From Tanytarsus gracilentus (Eukaryota > Arthropoda > Insecta > Diptera > Chironomidae), in assembly GCA_038502055.1 (NCBI GenBank), contig JAXRKN010000016.1, forward strand, positions 62,001 through 126,000: a stretch of DNA of 64,000 nt, given 5' to 3'. The position numbers and the translations under genes are program-made. Below are positions 36,750-50,100 of the stretch, one piece after another. Every line of letters starts with the position of its first letter. The stretch's first letter is position 1. The notes under the pieces were generated by a model, which was given only the letters and a program-made list of their open reading frames with translations, ran no database searches and had not been told where the DNA came from.

Positions 36750-39700
36750 ATCCCAGCATGTATTATACAGGTTAAATGGGTGATATTCCGAGAGTGATTA
36801 CACAAATATTTTATGATTTATGATTGCCTTTCGACTCCCCACCTAAGCACGATGACCAAGCTACTCTTCTTGATTATCTTCCATCCCCGACATGTTATTG
36901 TTATTCTACAAAAATATTTTCCTTTTCACTCCTTCTGAGAGTTTTTATTTTCTGTGACCAAGAAGAAAAATTTGACACTGAATATAAATTTTTTTTGAGG
37001 GTGTGTGAAGAGAGAAAGAGAGTTCAGTCGAGTGGCCACTTTAGTCATTAAGTGTCGAAACTAAAGTCTGAGAGATGTGCGACGAGAATCAGTTCAAGAG
37101 GGCAATGATATCGTATAAATGTCACACATCTCGTAAAATATTTATGGAGCTCTTCTCACTTTATTTTCTTTTCTGTTGACTCACGAATTTTATTTCGTCT
37201 AACCTTTTTTTACCCTGGTATGACAGTAATTTCCTCAATTTTTTTTATAATGTGTGATTGGAGGACGGCCGAGTGACGATGTGAAGAAGAAAATAAATAG
37301 ATCATTAGCCAGCTCTCTGAGTGGGCTCCAAATTGAATGTTTTTGTTTCATCTCAATGTCACTCAATGAACCGGGTTAGGAGGATTGAGAAACAAAGCTG
37401 ATTAGAGAAGTGATGTAAGAATTAATTGAAAGATTGATTTATTTTTAACGCGTGTCCGATTAATTTCAATGTCGAATAATTTGTAATTGAAAAATATAAA
37501 AATTATAAGAAAAAAAATTCTAAAAAATTAAGGAGTGACCACTTGAAGAAGTTTCATAGATCTCAATCACTATCGATAACGATAAAAATTTATTACTCAA
37601 TTTTCAAAAAGAACATTCCAATCATTATGAAATCTCTCACAAAAAAAGACTCTAATTCACAACATCCGCTAATAATTTAAATTTAAAGTGTGCGAGATAG
37701 AAAAAGATCGAAGAGAAGAAAAAAGATCAAGATTCGAATCGAATGTGTAACAGAAAATAATCAGACAGTGAGCGTGGGTCTCCAACTGTGATAAAAAGCG
37801 AATGCGAGTGAGAGAGAGACGTAAAACAAGGCAGATAACAAATTGAAAAATTGGTGCGAGATTGGGGGCGAATGAAACTAATTAATTGGATATCATTCTT
37901 CTTTAAGCTTGTTATTTACACATCTTGAAACAGTTATTAACAGCAATAGGTTGAGATTTATTTGTAAGAGGGGGGCCATTAGAAAACTACGTGAATGGAA
38001 TTTTAAAATTTTTCGAAACTTGTAAATTTAAGAAGTTACTTTGAATTTAATTAAAATTTGTTTTTGAGTACATTAGGCGTGATTTGAACATGACGTAATT
38101 AATGAACGACCTTTAGCTAGAAAAATCACTTTTTCCCAAAGAAGTCAAACGGAATTAACTCGACATGTATCTGTTTGTGTGTGTGTTTAAGACATCATCA
38201 TCATAAATTTTAATTCAATCTAGAATAGAAAAAAGTTTTATAAACTCTTTTAAAGATGACTCGACAACTATTAAAAGTAATTTAAATGACAGCTTATTAT
38301 AGTAATTTTCTCCCCTTTTAATAATTATTAATTGATTGAAAAAATGCTTGATGTCTTAAATCGTCTTCTTGACTTTTTAAATCTTAAAGCACTTGACTTG
38401 TGCTTTCTTCGTACTCTAGTGCTGCTTTTTATGGTGATTTAAGTGCCACCCACATGATATTCGATACCATGTGATTTTGTTCGTACATTTATATTTATTT
38501 ATTGGATTGGTGACATGTGATTTATTTTTTGTTGAAGATTCGCAGTAAAAAAGAGTCGACTGAATGAACTTATGGGAGTGTTGAATTGATTTTAAAATGG
38601 GTTCAATGTATTTTTTTTAATAATTTTAGAAAAATATAAAAAATATAATCTTCGATTTAAAATTTCCATTTTTTGCATTAAATTCCGCTTGACAAATTTA
38701 ATTTTCCATTTTTAAAACATTTTGTCATAAAAATAAAAAATTACAGTCAAATCGCTTTTTAGAGTCGCTCTCGAAAACATTTAAATATGATGCATTAGAA
38801 TATTTTACTTTTATTTATTCAAAAGCCTCTTCATTGTTGTCATGATAATAACTTTATTCCGACATTATGACGATGAAAATCTCATGATACGCGAATAAAA
38901 GGCTTCTTTTATTTGTTCTCGCTCTAATGCGATAATAAACCATAAAGAAATGAATATTAGGAGGAGGAGAGACCTCTCAGTGAATGACTGTTGCCGCTAA
39001 GAAGAAAAAATATTTTTTTTCATAAACACAATAAAGATTTTTATCATCATCCGCACCCAAATAAAAGTAGAATTTTAGAAGCTGATTTCCTCTCGCTCTC
39101 TAGAATGATGAAAATTTCGCTAATGATTTCGCAAAAGAGAAACGAGAGAAAGGAATTCGAGGGATGGAAAGTGGAAGTGATAAAATGAAGATTAATGATG
39201 TTGTGCTTAATATCGCGGATGAATTCAAGGGTGAAATTCCTCAGCATTAAGGAATAATGAACATATACAAGAAGCAAGGATTGTTGAGGAGAAGCTTTAG
39301 TAAATCAGCACCAGCTGCTTCAAATGCTGTGTACAAGTTAAGCAATTTGTAACAAACGCTCCTGAGTCATTAATCTTTGGCTGCAAAAATAAATGCGGCA
39401 CTAGTTAGTGATGGTTAGGAAGTCAGTGAGTTGAAATTAAATTTTAGTCGAGGATTAATGAAGTTTGAGGTGATGGTGACACTTTGAGATTGTTAACAAG
39501 TTTTTTTGGATTTTTTGGAAGTTAAAATAATTTTTAAGTATTTAACGGTTTTTTAAAATAATTTCTTAAAACATTGAATTTAATTTTTTTATCGCTTGAA
39601 TTTTTCAAATGTCCTCCCACATGCCACAACCATAAACCACCCTCATGAAAAAAGTTCGCAAATTGAATTTTTTTTCGCACAAAATTTAAAAATTTATTGC

Positions 39701-40496
39701 TAACTTCTGCACATAAAAAAGAAGAAAGAATCATCATCATAAATGGTGTGTGGCTTTATGACTTGATAGCATCACAAAAGCAGTAAATTTATCTCATGAG
39801 TGAACTTGTAAAGAGGAAAAATATTTTGATATCAAACTCATTAATCTCACTTTTTATTCTGCTCGCCTCTCGCGATGAAAAAATTAAGCTCATCACTCTG
39901 TGAAAGAAATCAAATTTTCTTATCGATCGATATTTAATCAAGATTTTTAAAATTGAATTTCTTGCCCTGCCTCCAAGTTGTTGCATGCGAAGAGTCTTTA
40001 AAGGAGAGAAAAAAATTCTTCTCACTTTCAGCATCTTTAAGCTCATCGTGATGGATGATGAGAAATTCCGATCACATTCTATTGAGTGTGCCGTAAGGTT
40101 ATTTCATTACTTGCTTCACTCATTGACTTGCCATCATCGTCTTCATCATCATGCTGATGTGAGTTTATAAGGCTCTAAGCGTGTGTAAAGTTGGTTGCGG
40201 CGGGAAAAGAGACACTCGAATGGCATAAATTTTATTCAATTATTCATGCCAAAAATATCACACCAGCTCTTCATTATTCGAGCGTAAAACTTTATTTTAA
40301 CGCCGAAGCTCATTAGCATGAAAGTTATGAGAAAAATTCTCTGCTATAATTATCATGCAGACGTATCATTAGACTTGATTAAATTGCAGGTTTTATGCAT
40401 GTGAAAAAATGAATTTTAATTTTCACATTCATCAAAAAAATTCGCTAAAAAGCTAACTTTTGTCATTTCTTTCTTTGAATTTGTGTATTTTAAAAA

Positions 40497-40596
40497 CAAG
40501 GGATCGAAAATTTTAAAATTTTAATATTAATTTTAATTTAAAAAAAATTGTTTTAAATTTTGGTTAAATAAATAAAAATTTAGTGTCTACACCTTG
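40497..40596. repeat. Possible small TIR element, left tip decayed
   Basis: Right tip read inward CAAGGTGTAGACACTAAAT fits the family; the left tip CAAGGGATCGAAAAT keeps only the outer bases. Confidence 0.4.
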
Positions 40597-43500
40597 ATAT
40601 TTTCCTTCATTTTAAAAAGAACAAAAAAGATTCTGATGTGGGTGCTGCAAAAAACTCATAATTTGCTCACTCATTCACAAAAGCAAAAAAGATTTGTCGC
40701 AATTCATATGCCGATTATCGTTTTTTGGATATAAAATATTTCTTATTTCGCTTTAAATGTGAGAATTATGTGGATTGCGATGAAACCATAGCAAATTTAT
40801 GACTCACTCGATATTCAATAAAAATTCAATAACAAATCAGCGTTAAATAAGCTTGAATGTGATTTATTGTGTTTCGCTCTTTAAAGGCAACCTACTAACT
40901 TATTTAAAATCATCACAGTGTGCAAAAATATTTTGAATATTCATGAGGGGATTAGCGTGGTCGGGGGAGCGAACGTAAGAAAGTTTTTGCGAGGGATTTT
41001 GTTGAAATTTCACGATACTAACTTTTAATGAGGATTTTAGCAAAAATTTGAAGGTGAAATCTTAAAATATTTTACTGACGTTAATAAAAAGTTTCCACCC
41101 CTTAAAAAGTCTTTAAAATTTAAAAATATTTTTTTGACTTAAGCTGCAACAAAATTCATAAAAATGCGCCAAAACTCGCAAAGACATTAAATAATTTATT
41201 GAACATGCAAAAACACTTAACACAACCAATATGCAGCCGTGCTGGTGCAGTTAAGCGATATGCAATTAATGATTTATTATCTCGACTTAAACCCACATGC
41301 GAAAATCTCTCAATTCGCCGTTTAACGGTTTAATAAATTTACAATTCGATAAATATGCGTTTTCGCATCTCATGACAGATTCTCGTGATTTATTTCCATT
41401 CAGCCTTTTTGTGTCTGCATCGCTCGATTTTCATTAAGATCTTTCGCTCTTTTTTTCCAGGTGAAGGTTTTAAATTTATTTTAGGCGTGATTTTTTCAAT
41501 TTAATTGTAAATTTATTTTGGAGGGAAAGTTAAATGCCAAGTTTCACTTTCAAAGAAATTTTTGAGTTTTTCGTGCGTGAAATTTGCCCGCTTAAAATTT
41601 AAATTTTTCTCTTTTATCCTTTTTTTTTAATTCATTAAAATTTTTCTCTCAATCACGATAATTTTTCTTTTTCTTGGAATTTAAATATTTTTTCCATCAT
41701 CAGATGAAAAATGGAAGAAGAATTCTCAAAATTGGGTCGAGAAACGTAAAAGAGAAGAAGATTTTCATTTCATTTCACTTTTTATTTCTGAAAGACAAAA
41801 AAGGAAAAGAAAATTTGCATAACTTCCAGCACTTCTCTACCTGAACAATCATTCCTTCCTGTTACGAATCTGTCAAATGAATCTCCGCATTTCGTTTCTA
41901 AATAAAATTTGTTTATTGCCCTGATTTTTTCCGCTTCATGCAAATTTTTCTCCACCCTCAAATTTTTTGATGGTCGAAGCGGAGCCGGAAAAGGGATGAT
42001 GAGCAAAGTGCCGGTCAACTTAATGACGACTGTAGGACATTTTTCTACTTAAGAAATTTAATTGCCTTTTTAAGGTCTTGTTTTTGGGTGTTTTCGCACA
42101 CGAGCGACCTAATTGATTTTAATGGAGATTTTTGAGATGTAAACAGAAATTTCAACTTATTAAATTTAAAATTATTTTTTCTCTAAACTTTTTTCACGTC
42201 AATTAATTTTCAAACATTTTTCTTTCTTTCATCCAAAAATTCATTTCAAAAAAATTCTCATAACATTTTTCCGAACAATGAACATCATAAAAATTCCTTT
42301 CACAACTGAACTTTCTCATCATGATGAAGGCAAAAAAAATTGAAAGATGTCTCGAGCAACAAAAATATTCTGTTTCATTATTGAGTTTCCATTAAACTGT
42401 GCTAATGTTTTTTGATGCCATAAACAACAAGCTTGCATTAAAAACTTTTTCCTACTGCATTAAATAATGCTGCCATAAAAAGCTTCGCCGCAAAACATCA
42501 TCATAATTTGTGAGTGAGTTGCATCCTTTTTCATGTTTTGCTACAAACAATATCCATTAAAAAAGAGGAGAGAAAGGAAGGAATTGAATTTTTTTCGCTC
42601 GCTACAAACTTTTATGCAGAGATTTTACAACACGTGAGCGAGAAAAATTATACACGAACGTGCACAATTGAGAAACGAGAAAAATTTGTCACAATCAAAA
42701 ATTATTTTTTGTCACATGAAATTCTTTGAATCGTTATGCACGGCAGTGGAGTCTAAAATGAAGCGTTTTATGAAGTTGAGCAAATATTTTTGGGAGGGTT
42801 TGTTCGAAAGTGATGTTGTTAAAAAATTTTAATTTATATTTTTTTAAAAATAATTTTTAATTTTTAATAAGTTTCAAACTTTTTGAATCTGAAATATTTT
42901 AAAAACTGAAATTAATTTAATAATCCACAGCTGAAAAATCATTCGCACCTTTTTCACTTCATATTGTTACTAAAAATGAATTCAAAAAAATTTCTTCCTT
43001 TTGTGCGAGATCCGAATTTTTTTTGCTAATGCAAGTCACGTATTTCCGCATAATGGAAATAAAGAGGAGTGAGTGTGAGATGAAGCAAGAGTCAGCAATC
43101 GTCGTCGGCAATGTTAGAAAACGTTAATGGCATTTTCATTCTTATGTGTGTAAATACAGTTTTGTAACTTCAAAAGTGTGTGATGTGAAAATCAAATGCG
43201 GTGAAATTTCTTTTAATTTCATTTTGTTACAGTCGAGACTGAATTCAATTCAGGAGAGGAATTAAAAATTATAGCAAATTTCTTTTTCAAAGTTTTTAAT
43301 AAAATAAAATAATTTTTAATTTAAAAAAATATTTTTTATTCCCCTACTTTTCGCTTCCCTTTACATTAGCACTATCAGACACATTTCAACAGAAATTTTA
43401 CCTTACAGCACGCGAAATGAACGACATGATAAAAAATCACGTCTGACGACTGCGAAAAATTGACTATAAGATAAAATTTAAAGTGAAAATCAAACACTCG

Positions 43501-45445
43501 GGAGAAAAATAAGAAACTTTTTCTTTTTCTTTAGTATCTTGCTGATGCTGCTGTTCATTTTGGTTGAAAAACAATGGAAATTACAGATCTTCGAAAGTTT
43601 TATTGCCTCAAGCTCCTCTCGCTTCTTTACAAATGGATTTTCATGCATAAAATTTCCATCAATTCTTCAGAGTGAAAATGAATAAGGAAAATAAAATTGT
43701 GCAAGGAGAAGAAAATGCAAAAAAAAACTTCGAAGAATGTTCAAGTGAATAAAATGAAGATTTGAGGAAAAAGAACTATTTTTATGTTTTGGGATAGTTT
43801 AAGTGGACTTTGAGGATTATTTTAAGTTTTTCAAATCTTTTTAAAAATGTATAAAAAAATTATTTTACGAGTATTAAAAATTATTTTAAATTAAAAAATT
43901 GTTCCAAAACTTTTCAAACATGGAACAACCCAAAACTTTTTAATCTATAAACATAAATCTTATGAAATTATTTTCCATCTCAGAAAAGAGAAAATTTTCA
44001 ATTAAACTAAAATGCAGGATTTGTGTCATCATGATTTTAGTGCTTTAGCTTCGAGTCCACACAACCAGTAAATACGCTCGCGCTTAATGAGATTGAGAGA
44101 GTAATTAAACATTTATCCACTTCGTCTCTCTCGCTAACCATTTACTGTTGTTGATGTGTTGTATTTTCATCATCAATGATGAGAGCGTGAGGGAGGATGA
44201 AAATTTTGTGTACGCATAATGAGTTCGACAGCAAAGGGGTTGGTTGCTTCGAAATGTTTAAATAGGACGCATTCTCATTTTAATTACGCTCGAGTATCAT
44301 AAAGCTTGTTTGCTTAATATCGTTTACTATGTCAAATTAAATCCATTCAGCAGAAAGAGTGCGAGACTAATGATATTGATGACGATGTTTATTAGAGATG
44401 ACAATTTTCGGAAATTGCTTGAAAATTTTGTCTTTGAAAGGATTAATATGTCTTAAAATCGTTAAGAGATTTGTTTACTGAAATAAACTGAAGTAAAAAC
44501 TGGTTTTGGAGAAATCCAAAATTAATATATAGCGGAGCTATAAAATTTCCTAAAAAGTCACTTTCAATAAATTTTTCCGCGATGTCATCTAAAAACTGTT
44601 TTATGCATGAGAGCGCACAGCAGACATAATGCGACACATGAATGTACATAAAATAGACATGAACGATGCTTAAATGTTTGCACAAAACCATACTGCAATA
44701 AATTGTCAACAAAAACTAGATGAAATACCCAGAAAATATGCTCACATCCCAACAGTCCTCATCGATTTTTTTTATCGAAAAGTGTCACGCTTAAAAAAGG
44801 GTCAAACATCACCACTGCAACCGGAAATAAAAAAATCTGCACTCTCCAGATTCGAGCACCAAATGCATAATAATGATTGCGATGAAATACTCATGAATAT
44901 TTTTTTAACATCCGACAACAATTTCCTGCCTATTCCACACTCATGTACATAACACATCAAAAAGTCATTTTTCCAATAGATCAAACAAAAAATTTCAGCC
45001 GCTTTTTTATATTTCCCATTTTGTTTGCTTTTGTGTGACAGCGCAATTTTTCTCTCGTCCTCGTAAATTTATTTGAACCACATACACGAGCTTGTGAGGA
45101 GAGAAGAGCGAAGTGGAAGCTTGGAAGCGGAAAATATCCATTTTTAATGAAAATATCTTTCAAAATGTCCTGTTTGCACTATCTCTGTGTTCAAACATGC
45201 CATTACAGTCGAGTGAGAGCATGGCCAGTGGGTAATTTTTTGATGAACTTTTAGGTTTGTTATTTTGTCACTTGGAAACTAAATTGAGAGATATTAAAAA
45301 AAGCTGGAAATGAAAAAATGGAAATCGAAAGAATTTTTTACTAAACCATTAAAATTTATTTTTTCAACACGATTTTTAACATTGAAAATTTTTTATTAAA
45401 AATTACTAGCTAAATTTTTTATTCAATTCAAGGTGAGCTTTCGAA

Positions 45446-46300
45446 ATGTTCAAACTCATTTTTATTTTTATATCAATAAAATTTGTTTATTCATTTTACG
45501 ATGAAGAAAATATCGTTAAAAAAATTGCAAACGCATCATCTGAGATGAAAATAATTGAGGAAAATTTCTACGAGCGTGAAGAAATAATTCATGAAATCTT
45601 GAGTGAAGTTCAATCGGAATTAAAGATTTTAACGAAATCACTCAACAACTCGAGTTTATATCCAAAGTTATTGAAAGTCATTGGGGAAATTTCGGAGATT
45701 ATCAACGGAATATCTAAACATGATGACACAGCACTTTCTTCAATAAATGGAAGTGCTTGCGAGAATATCGCACAAAATATTGAACACCTTCAATTTTTCA
45801 TAAAAAAATTCGCATGCTGTCAATCGAAGGCACTTTTTGTGACAGCAAAATTGTCGATTAGAAAAATTTCCCTGAAGATTCAAAAAGCTCTCAATTATCA
45901 CTATTTGAAGGCTAGTCAAGATAAAATCCTCTCACAGTTCGTGTCATGCTTGGACTCGCTCACCAGTGAGTATAAAAAATTCCTGTGGTTTTTGCTCACC
46001 TCAATGGCAAGAGAAACTTTCCTGCTCGGTAAAATGGTTTCCTACCAAATTGCATTATGTTCAAAAGCCACTCCAAAGAGAGCATCAACTGAATTCACAA
46101 CGGAGATGTCAGAACTTGATGCTCTCACTTCCCTCTTCAGTACTAAAACATCATCCCGAGAGATTGAAGAATTGGATGAGAGATCAGCTCAGTTTGACTT
46201 AAAGTACATGAAAAAACCTGAAAAGCTGCGAAGCACAGTAAATGTCAAGAAAACTTCAACGAAAAAAATTTTGTCGACAACAAAAAAATTCAAAATTTAA
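45446..46300 (+). CDS. Secreted orphan protein, 284 residues, intronless
   Basis: Not recognised as any family. An uninterrupted 284-codon frame, far longer than chance frames in this AT-rich sequence. It starts with a clean signal peptide (MFKLIFIFISIKFVYS, cleavage likely after S16). The mature part looks mostly helical, with cysteines at 105, 124, 125, 168 and 205 and N-glycosylation sequons at 29, 67/68 and 101. It ends in a Lys/Thr-rich basic tail from about 255. AATAAA follows at 46310-46315. Its stop is 16 bases from the stop of the opposite-strand gene at 46317, which has the same architecture: leader, helical cysteine-poor body, basic Thr/Lys tail. It lies between the two netrins. 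Expression is not shown by the sequence. Confidence 0.78.
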   Translation: MFKLIFIFISIKFVYSFYDEENIVKKIANASSEMKIIEENFYEREEIIHEILSEVQSELKILTKSLNNSSLYPKLLKVIGEISEIINGISKHDDTALSSINGSACENIAQNIEHLQFFIKKFACCQSKALFVTAKLSIRKISLKIQKALNYHYLKASQDKILSQFVSCLDSLTSEYKKFLWFLLTSMARETFLLGKMVSYQIALCSKATPKRASTEFTTEMSELDALTSLFSTKTSSREIEELDERSAQFDLKYMKKPEKLRSTVNVKKTSTKKILSTTKKFKI

Positions 46301-46309
46301 ATTTTTAAA

Positions 46310-46315
46310 AATAAA
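46310..46315 (+). terminator. Polyadenylation signal for the plus-strand orphan gene
   Basis: AATAAA beginning 10 bases after the stop codon. The usual cleavage distance would place the transcript end inside the last codons of the opposite-strand gene, so the two mRNAs probably overlap tail to tail. Confidence 0.5.
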
Positions 46316-46316
46316 A

Positions 46317-47120
46317 TTAGATTTTTTTATTTACTTTATGATCAATCGGCTTTACATTGAAGCCCCACGGAAATTTTGTGGATTTTGTGGCATTTTTTGG
46401 TGCGGGCGTTCTTCTCGTCGTTATTTTTCTAGTTTTTCTTTTAGTTGTTGTTTGCATGCCATTGATGCTGCCGCAATAATTCATCACTCGAGTTTTCAGT
46501 TTTATCAGTACATTTGAGACATTAAAAGCTGCTTGATTGGATGCTAAAGTGAAGTTTTGCGTTGCATTGATGAGATTATTTAACTGTTTTAAAATTTTAG
46601 CAGTAAAATTCCTTTGAGCTTCACTCACATTAAAATTGGATGAATTAACTTTTTTAACTTCGACGGCCAGCGAAGTTAAATTGATTTTCAAGTCTCCATT
46701 TTTAGCTAAAAATGTCATCATAATACTTTCGTATTCTTTTGTCGAGTCATCGGCTTTTATGCACACTTTTTTAGGGTTGATGTCTTCAGAGTCATTCATC
46801 GTGAAATGTTTTTTCTGAAGAGATTTTGTGTAATTTAAATAAATTATTTTTAAAGGATTTTCCAATTCTTTTGTGATGTTTGCAATTGAGCTTTTTATCA
46901 ATTTTACTGTTCTCCAGCAATGTTTTCTATATTTTCTCTCAAACTTTTGATAAATATCAGCAATTTCTCTAATTTTGTCATCGGTCAAGTCTAAATAATT
47001 TTTAAATTCCTTTTCTGGATTGTCGATTCTCGGTTGAGAATTGATGGCTAAAATAAAAAATGAAACTATTGCGATTTTAACAAGTAATGAAATCATTTTG
47101 AGAGAAAATTTCAACTTCAC
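46317..47120 (-). CDS. Secreted orphan glycoprotein, 267 residues, intronless
   Basis: Not recognised as any family. A 267-codon frame with an N-terminal signal sequence; M1 or M9 could start it, and the hydrophobic run KIAIVSFFILAINS ends in a plausible cleavage site. Cysteines are at 68, 120 and 216 only. There are 11 N-glycosylation sequons (81, 96, 109, 147, 159, 164, 171, 185, 189, 200, 243), a very high density. The C-terminus from about 223 is basic and Thr-rich (TTTKRKTRKITTRRTPAP). An AATAAA falls inside the last codons (46331-46326). It converges on the secreted orphan at 45446-46300, and the two may be diverged members of one family. Role unknown. Confidence 0.78.
   Translation of the reverse strand: MKLKFSLKMISLLVKIAIVSFFILAINSQPRIDNPEKEFKNYLDLTDDKIREIADIYQKFERKYRKHCWRTVKLIKSSIANITKELENPLKIIYLNYTKSLQKKHFTMNDSEDINPKKVCIKADDSTKEYESIMMTFLAKNGDLKINLTSLAVEVKKVNSSNFNVSEAQRNFTAKILKQLNNLINATQNFTLASNQAAFNVSNVLIKLKTRVMNYCGSINGMQTTTKRKTRKITTRRTPAPKNATKSTKFPWGFNVKPIDHKVNKKI
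46326..46331 (-). terminator. Possible polyadenylation signal inside the minus-strand orphan gene
   Basis: AATAAA on the minus strand lying in the codons just before the TAA stop, a compact arrangement. It would fit cleavage a few bases downstream of the stop. Confidence 0.35.
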
Positions 47121-50100
47121 TCAAAAACTGATAGTCGAACAAAAATGTTTTACATGATGTCAATTCTGGAGAGCACTTCCGATGAAAATTAAATTTGTTT
47201 TGATCGTGACTCACACCACAATTAATTGATTTTTTTTCAAGGTAAAAACATAACCCTTAATATCAATTTGAGATAAACAAATCTAATGGCCCATAATTTA
47301 TAAATAATTTTTCACTTTACCTCATAAAATAATTTTACTTCCGAAAATTTTCTTAATGATATCTGAGGGTGGGACACTATATATTTTGAATTTATTTTAA
47401 ATTTTAATTTTAATCTTTAGCTGTATTTTGTGCATTTAAAAAATCACAAATAAGTGTTTCATCCCTTCAGCTCAATAAAAAATTACCCAACATTTTCTCA
47501 TTCATTGAATATTAAATCATTTTTCCCTCACTTACACTTGGCAACATATACACAAAATAACACCACATTAAAAGTTATGGAAAATAATGAACACGAAGGA
47601 GGAAATAAAATGAAAATAAATTTGAACATCGTCGCATTTTGTGGGAACTTTTTTTTCGTGAAGGGAAACGAATGTGATTACAAATCAATAAACTTTTCCT
47701 CTCGTTTTTTCGGTAATAAATGCCATTGAATTTTCATAAATGAATTAATGGAAAAAGTTTTTCATCACCCCCAAAATCGATGTTCTTACTGGTGGTGTAA
47801 TTATTTGTTATGAACATGAATATTTTGGATACATTCAAAAAAACTTTGTGAGTTCATTTTCATGTAAAATTTTCATCGCTGTACCTTGTAAAATCTTTAA
47901 TACGTGAAATGCCCTCAGGTGCTTTAAAAATTGAAAATTCATGCAAAATTTGTAATGCGAGATTTTAACAACATCAAAATTCGCTTCCTGATCCTGTCTG
48001 CTGCTGATATCTCGTTACACGATAACACCCAAAAACTAGGGAAAAACCTCGAGGGTTGAAAAGACATGAAGATGAGAAAATTCTCTACCTCTTGTCATTG
48101 TAAAAAATCAAAATCTGTCTTACTGTCATCTTTTTCTTCAGCATCTACCTTAAAAGCATTTTAAAATTTAAAATGAAGAAGAAAAAAATCAATTTTTTTC
48201 TCTTCGTTCGCTTTTGATGAACTCAATTGATTTCTTTTGCATTCGACTTCAAAGGCACAAAAGCGCTTAATGTAACATTCGAGTAAAAGCTCTTTGAGAA
48301 TTTTTAAAGTATCTGAAATAAAATGAAGAAGAGTTTCAAGTGAATGAGGAAAAAATTATTTAGTTTCAAAATGAAATTTATTTCATTAAATTTTAAATTC
48401 ATCTAACACACATCCTGAAATTATTTAATTATGACTGAAATGTCATGAAATTAAATTCTCTAATCAATCACTAGACTTGCAATTCAGCGCAAAATTTTCC
48501 AATCAATAATTCACAACAATGATTGGGCAGTGAACAATGCAAAATGTTATTAAAATCAATCGAGAAGCCATTTTCAATTGGACCTCACCACTATCGATCA
48601 CTAAACAAACATAAATATTTTAAATTAGCCAAACTGGCGGAAAATTAATGACGAGCGGAAATAAAATTTTAATATTTTTGAGCTTGTGTGTAAAATTCAT
48701 GGTTTTGCTATTTCAGCAATTTTCAAATAAAAATTAATTATTGAAAATTTTTAATGAGTTCAATGATTTTGCTGAAAATAATTAAAAGAGGATTTGATAT
48801 TTTTTTTGTTATACTGAACTTTTATTATTTTTTCATCTAAATACTGATATCAATTTCTTAGCAGCCATAAATCATCATCGATGCCAAATTTAGCATTAAA
48901 TAAAAGTAACATAACTTTTTGTGCATATTTTTTTCGTATATAAATTTTTAAATAAAATTTTTTAATCACTTAAATTCTATATATTACAGATTGAATGTTT
49001 TTGGTACAATTAAAAGCATTTTTCAACATCGTAACTTAAACTACACTAACTTTTTTTTATTCATGTTGAGTGGAAAAATTTTCCATTCAGATTTTTCATA
49101 ATAAAATGAAAAACTTTTTTGTTACATAAATTTTATTACGTAAAACTCGCGAAAAAAAAGTTGAATTGTTGACTGTTCAATTTTTAATCGGGTATTGAAT
49201 GTACATAGAGCATTTCTGTGCTTGGCATTTTTTGCGTTCATACCTTGAAGCAATTTTAATGGACGCGATGATTTGCCAACAAATTTAACTAAAAGAGCGA
49301 AACGAAAAATTGATTCTCTCGCAACGGAATAAAGATGAGGTTGAGGTGGGGTTGAAAATATTATTTTGGAATTCCAAACAACCTGAGGTGAAATTTAATC
49401 AACGAACTTTAATCAAATTTTAGAATATAAAAAATTTTTGTTAAAGAAATTAAGCAAAATTTTTAAATGTTAATCAAAAATTATTTTTTCCTCCATCATC
49501 AACCCACACGTTCACTAAAGTACATAGAAAATTCATTTTGATCCATTCAATTCAAAGCCACATGCCAAGAGATGGAAAACAAAACCGCTCGATTGAGAGA
49601 GAAGTCAAAAGCACAAAGCGAGACTGCTTGATATTCACATCTTGCCTTTTATTTCTGCCATTTTAATTGCTTTTCTAGCATCAACTGAGAAAATAAAGGA
49701 AATAATTACGAAAACTTCCCTTCTCAACGCAAAAATAGTTTTTCAATGCAATTTTCAAGCATTCTCCTTTCATGTCATGTTCATCGTCTCTCATAGACTC
49801 ACTTGCATGCACACATATCGTGTGACATTGTTATGCAGACAAAAAGACTCACTCGATGTCTGATTATTTACATGCTGCATGCAATTAAAAAGTACTGATA
49901 TGAGGCTGCGTGTGCAGAAACTTAATTACTCGTTCACTTTACAGTCATGATGGCATGCCATGAGTGTATTTGGTAATTTCCTCTTGAATTTCATTACGAA
50001 ACTGCTAATTTTTCCTTTTAGATTCCTTTTGAGTCATTCACGAATTTTCAAGCGCAAAAAATTTACTTTGAGTGAAAAAAGTCTCAAAAATTTTACTCTT

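Larger units (their letters stand above)
32898..45445. other. Intergenic: 5' flank of the downstream netrin and gap to the orphan pair
   Basis: The 5' UTR and promoter of the downstream netrin should begin here; an in-frame TGA sits at 32936-32934. No TATA box or initiator can be singled out in the AT-rich background. Three small TIR elements lie at 35-41 kb. No further gene is visible in more than 12 kb. Confidence 0.5.

Noticed and set aside
39467..39616. Further small TIR element (GGTGACACTTTGA ... TCAAATGTCCTCCCAC)
   Set aside because: Tips match too poorly and the span is longer than the other copies; could be an old copy but not supportable.
43786..43936. Small TIR element with GTTTTGGG tips
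   Set aside because: Only about 10 bases pair, with gaps, and the tips differ from the family.
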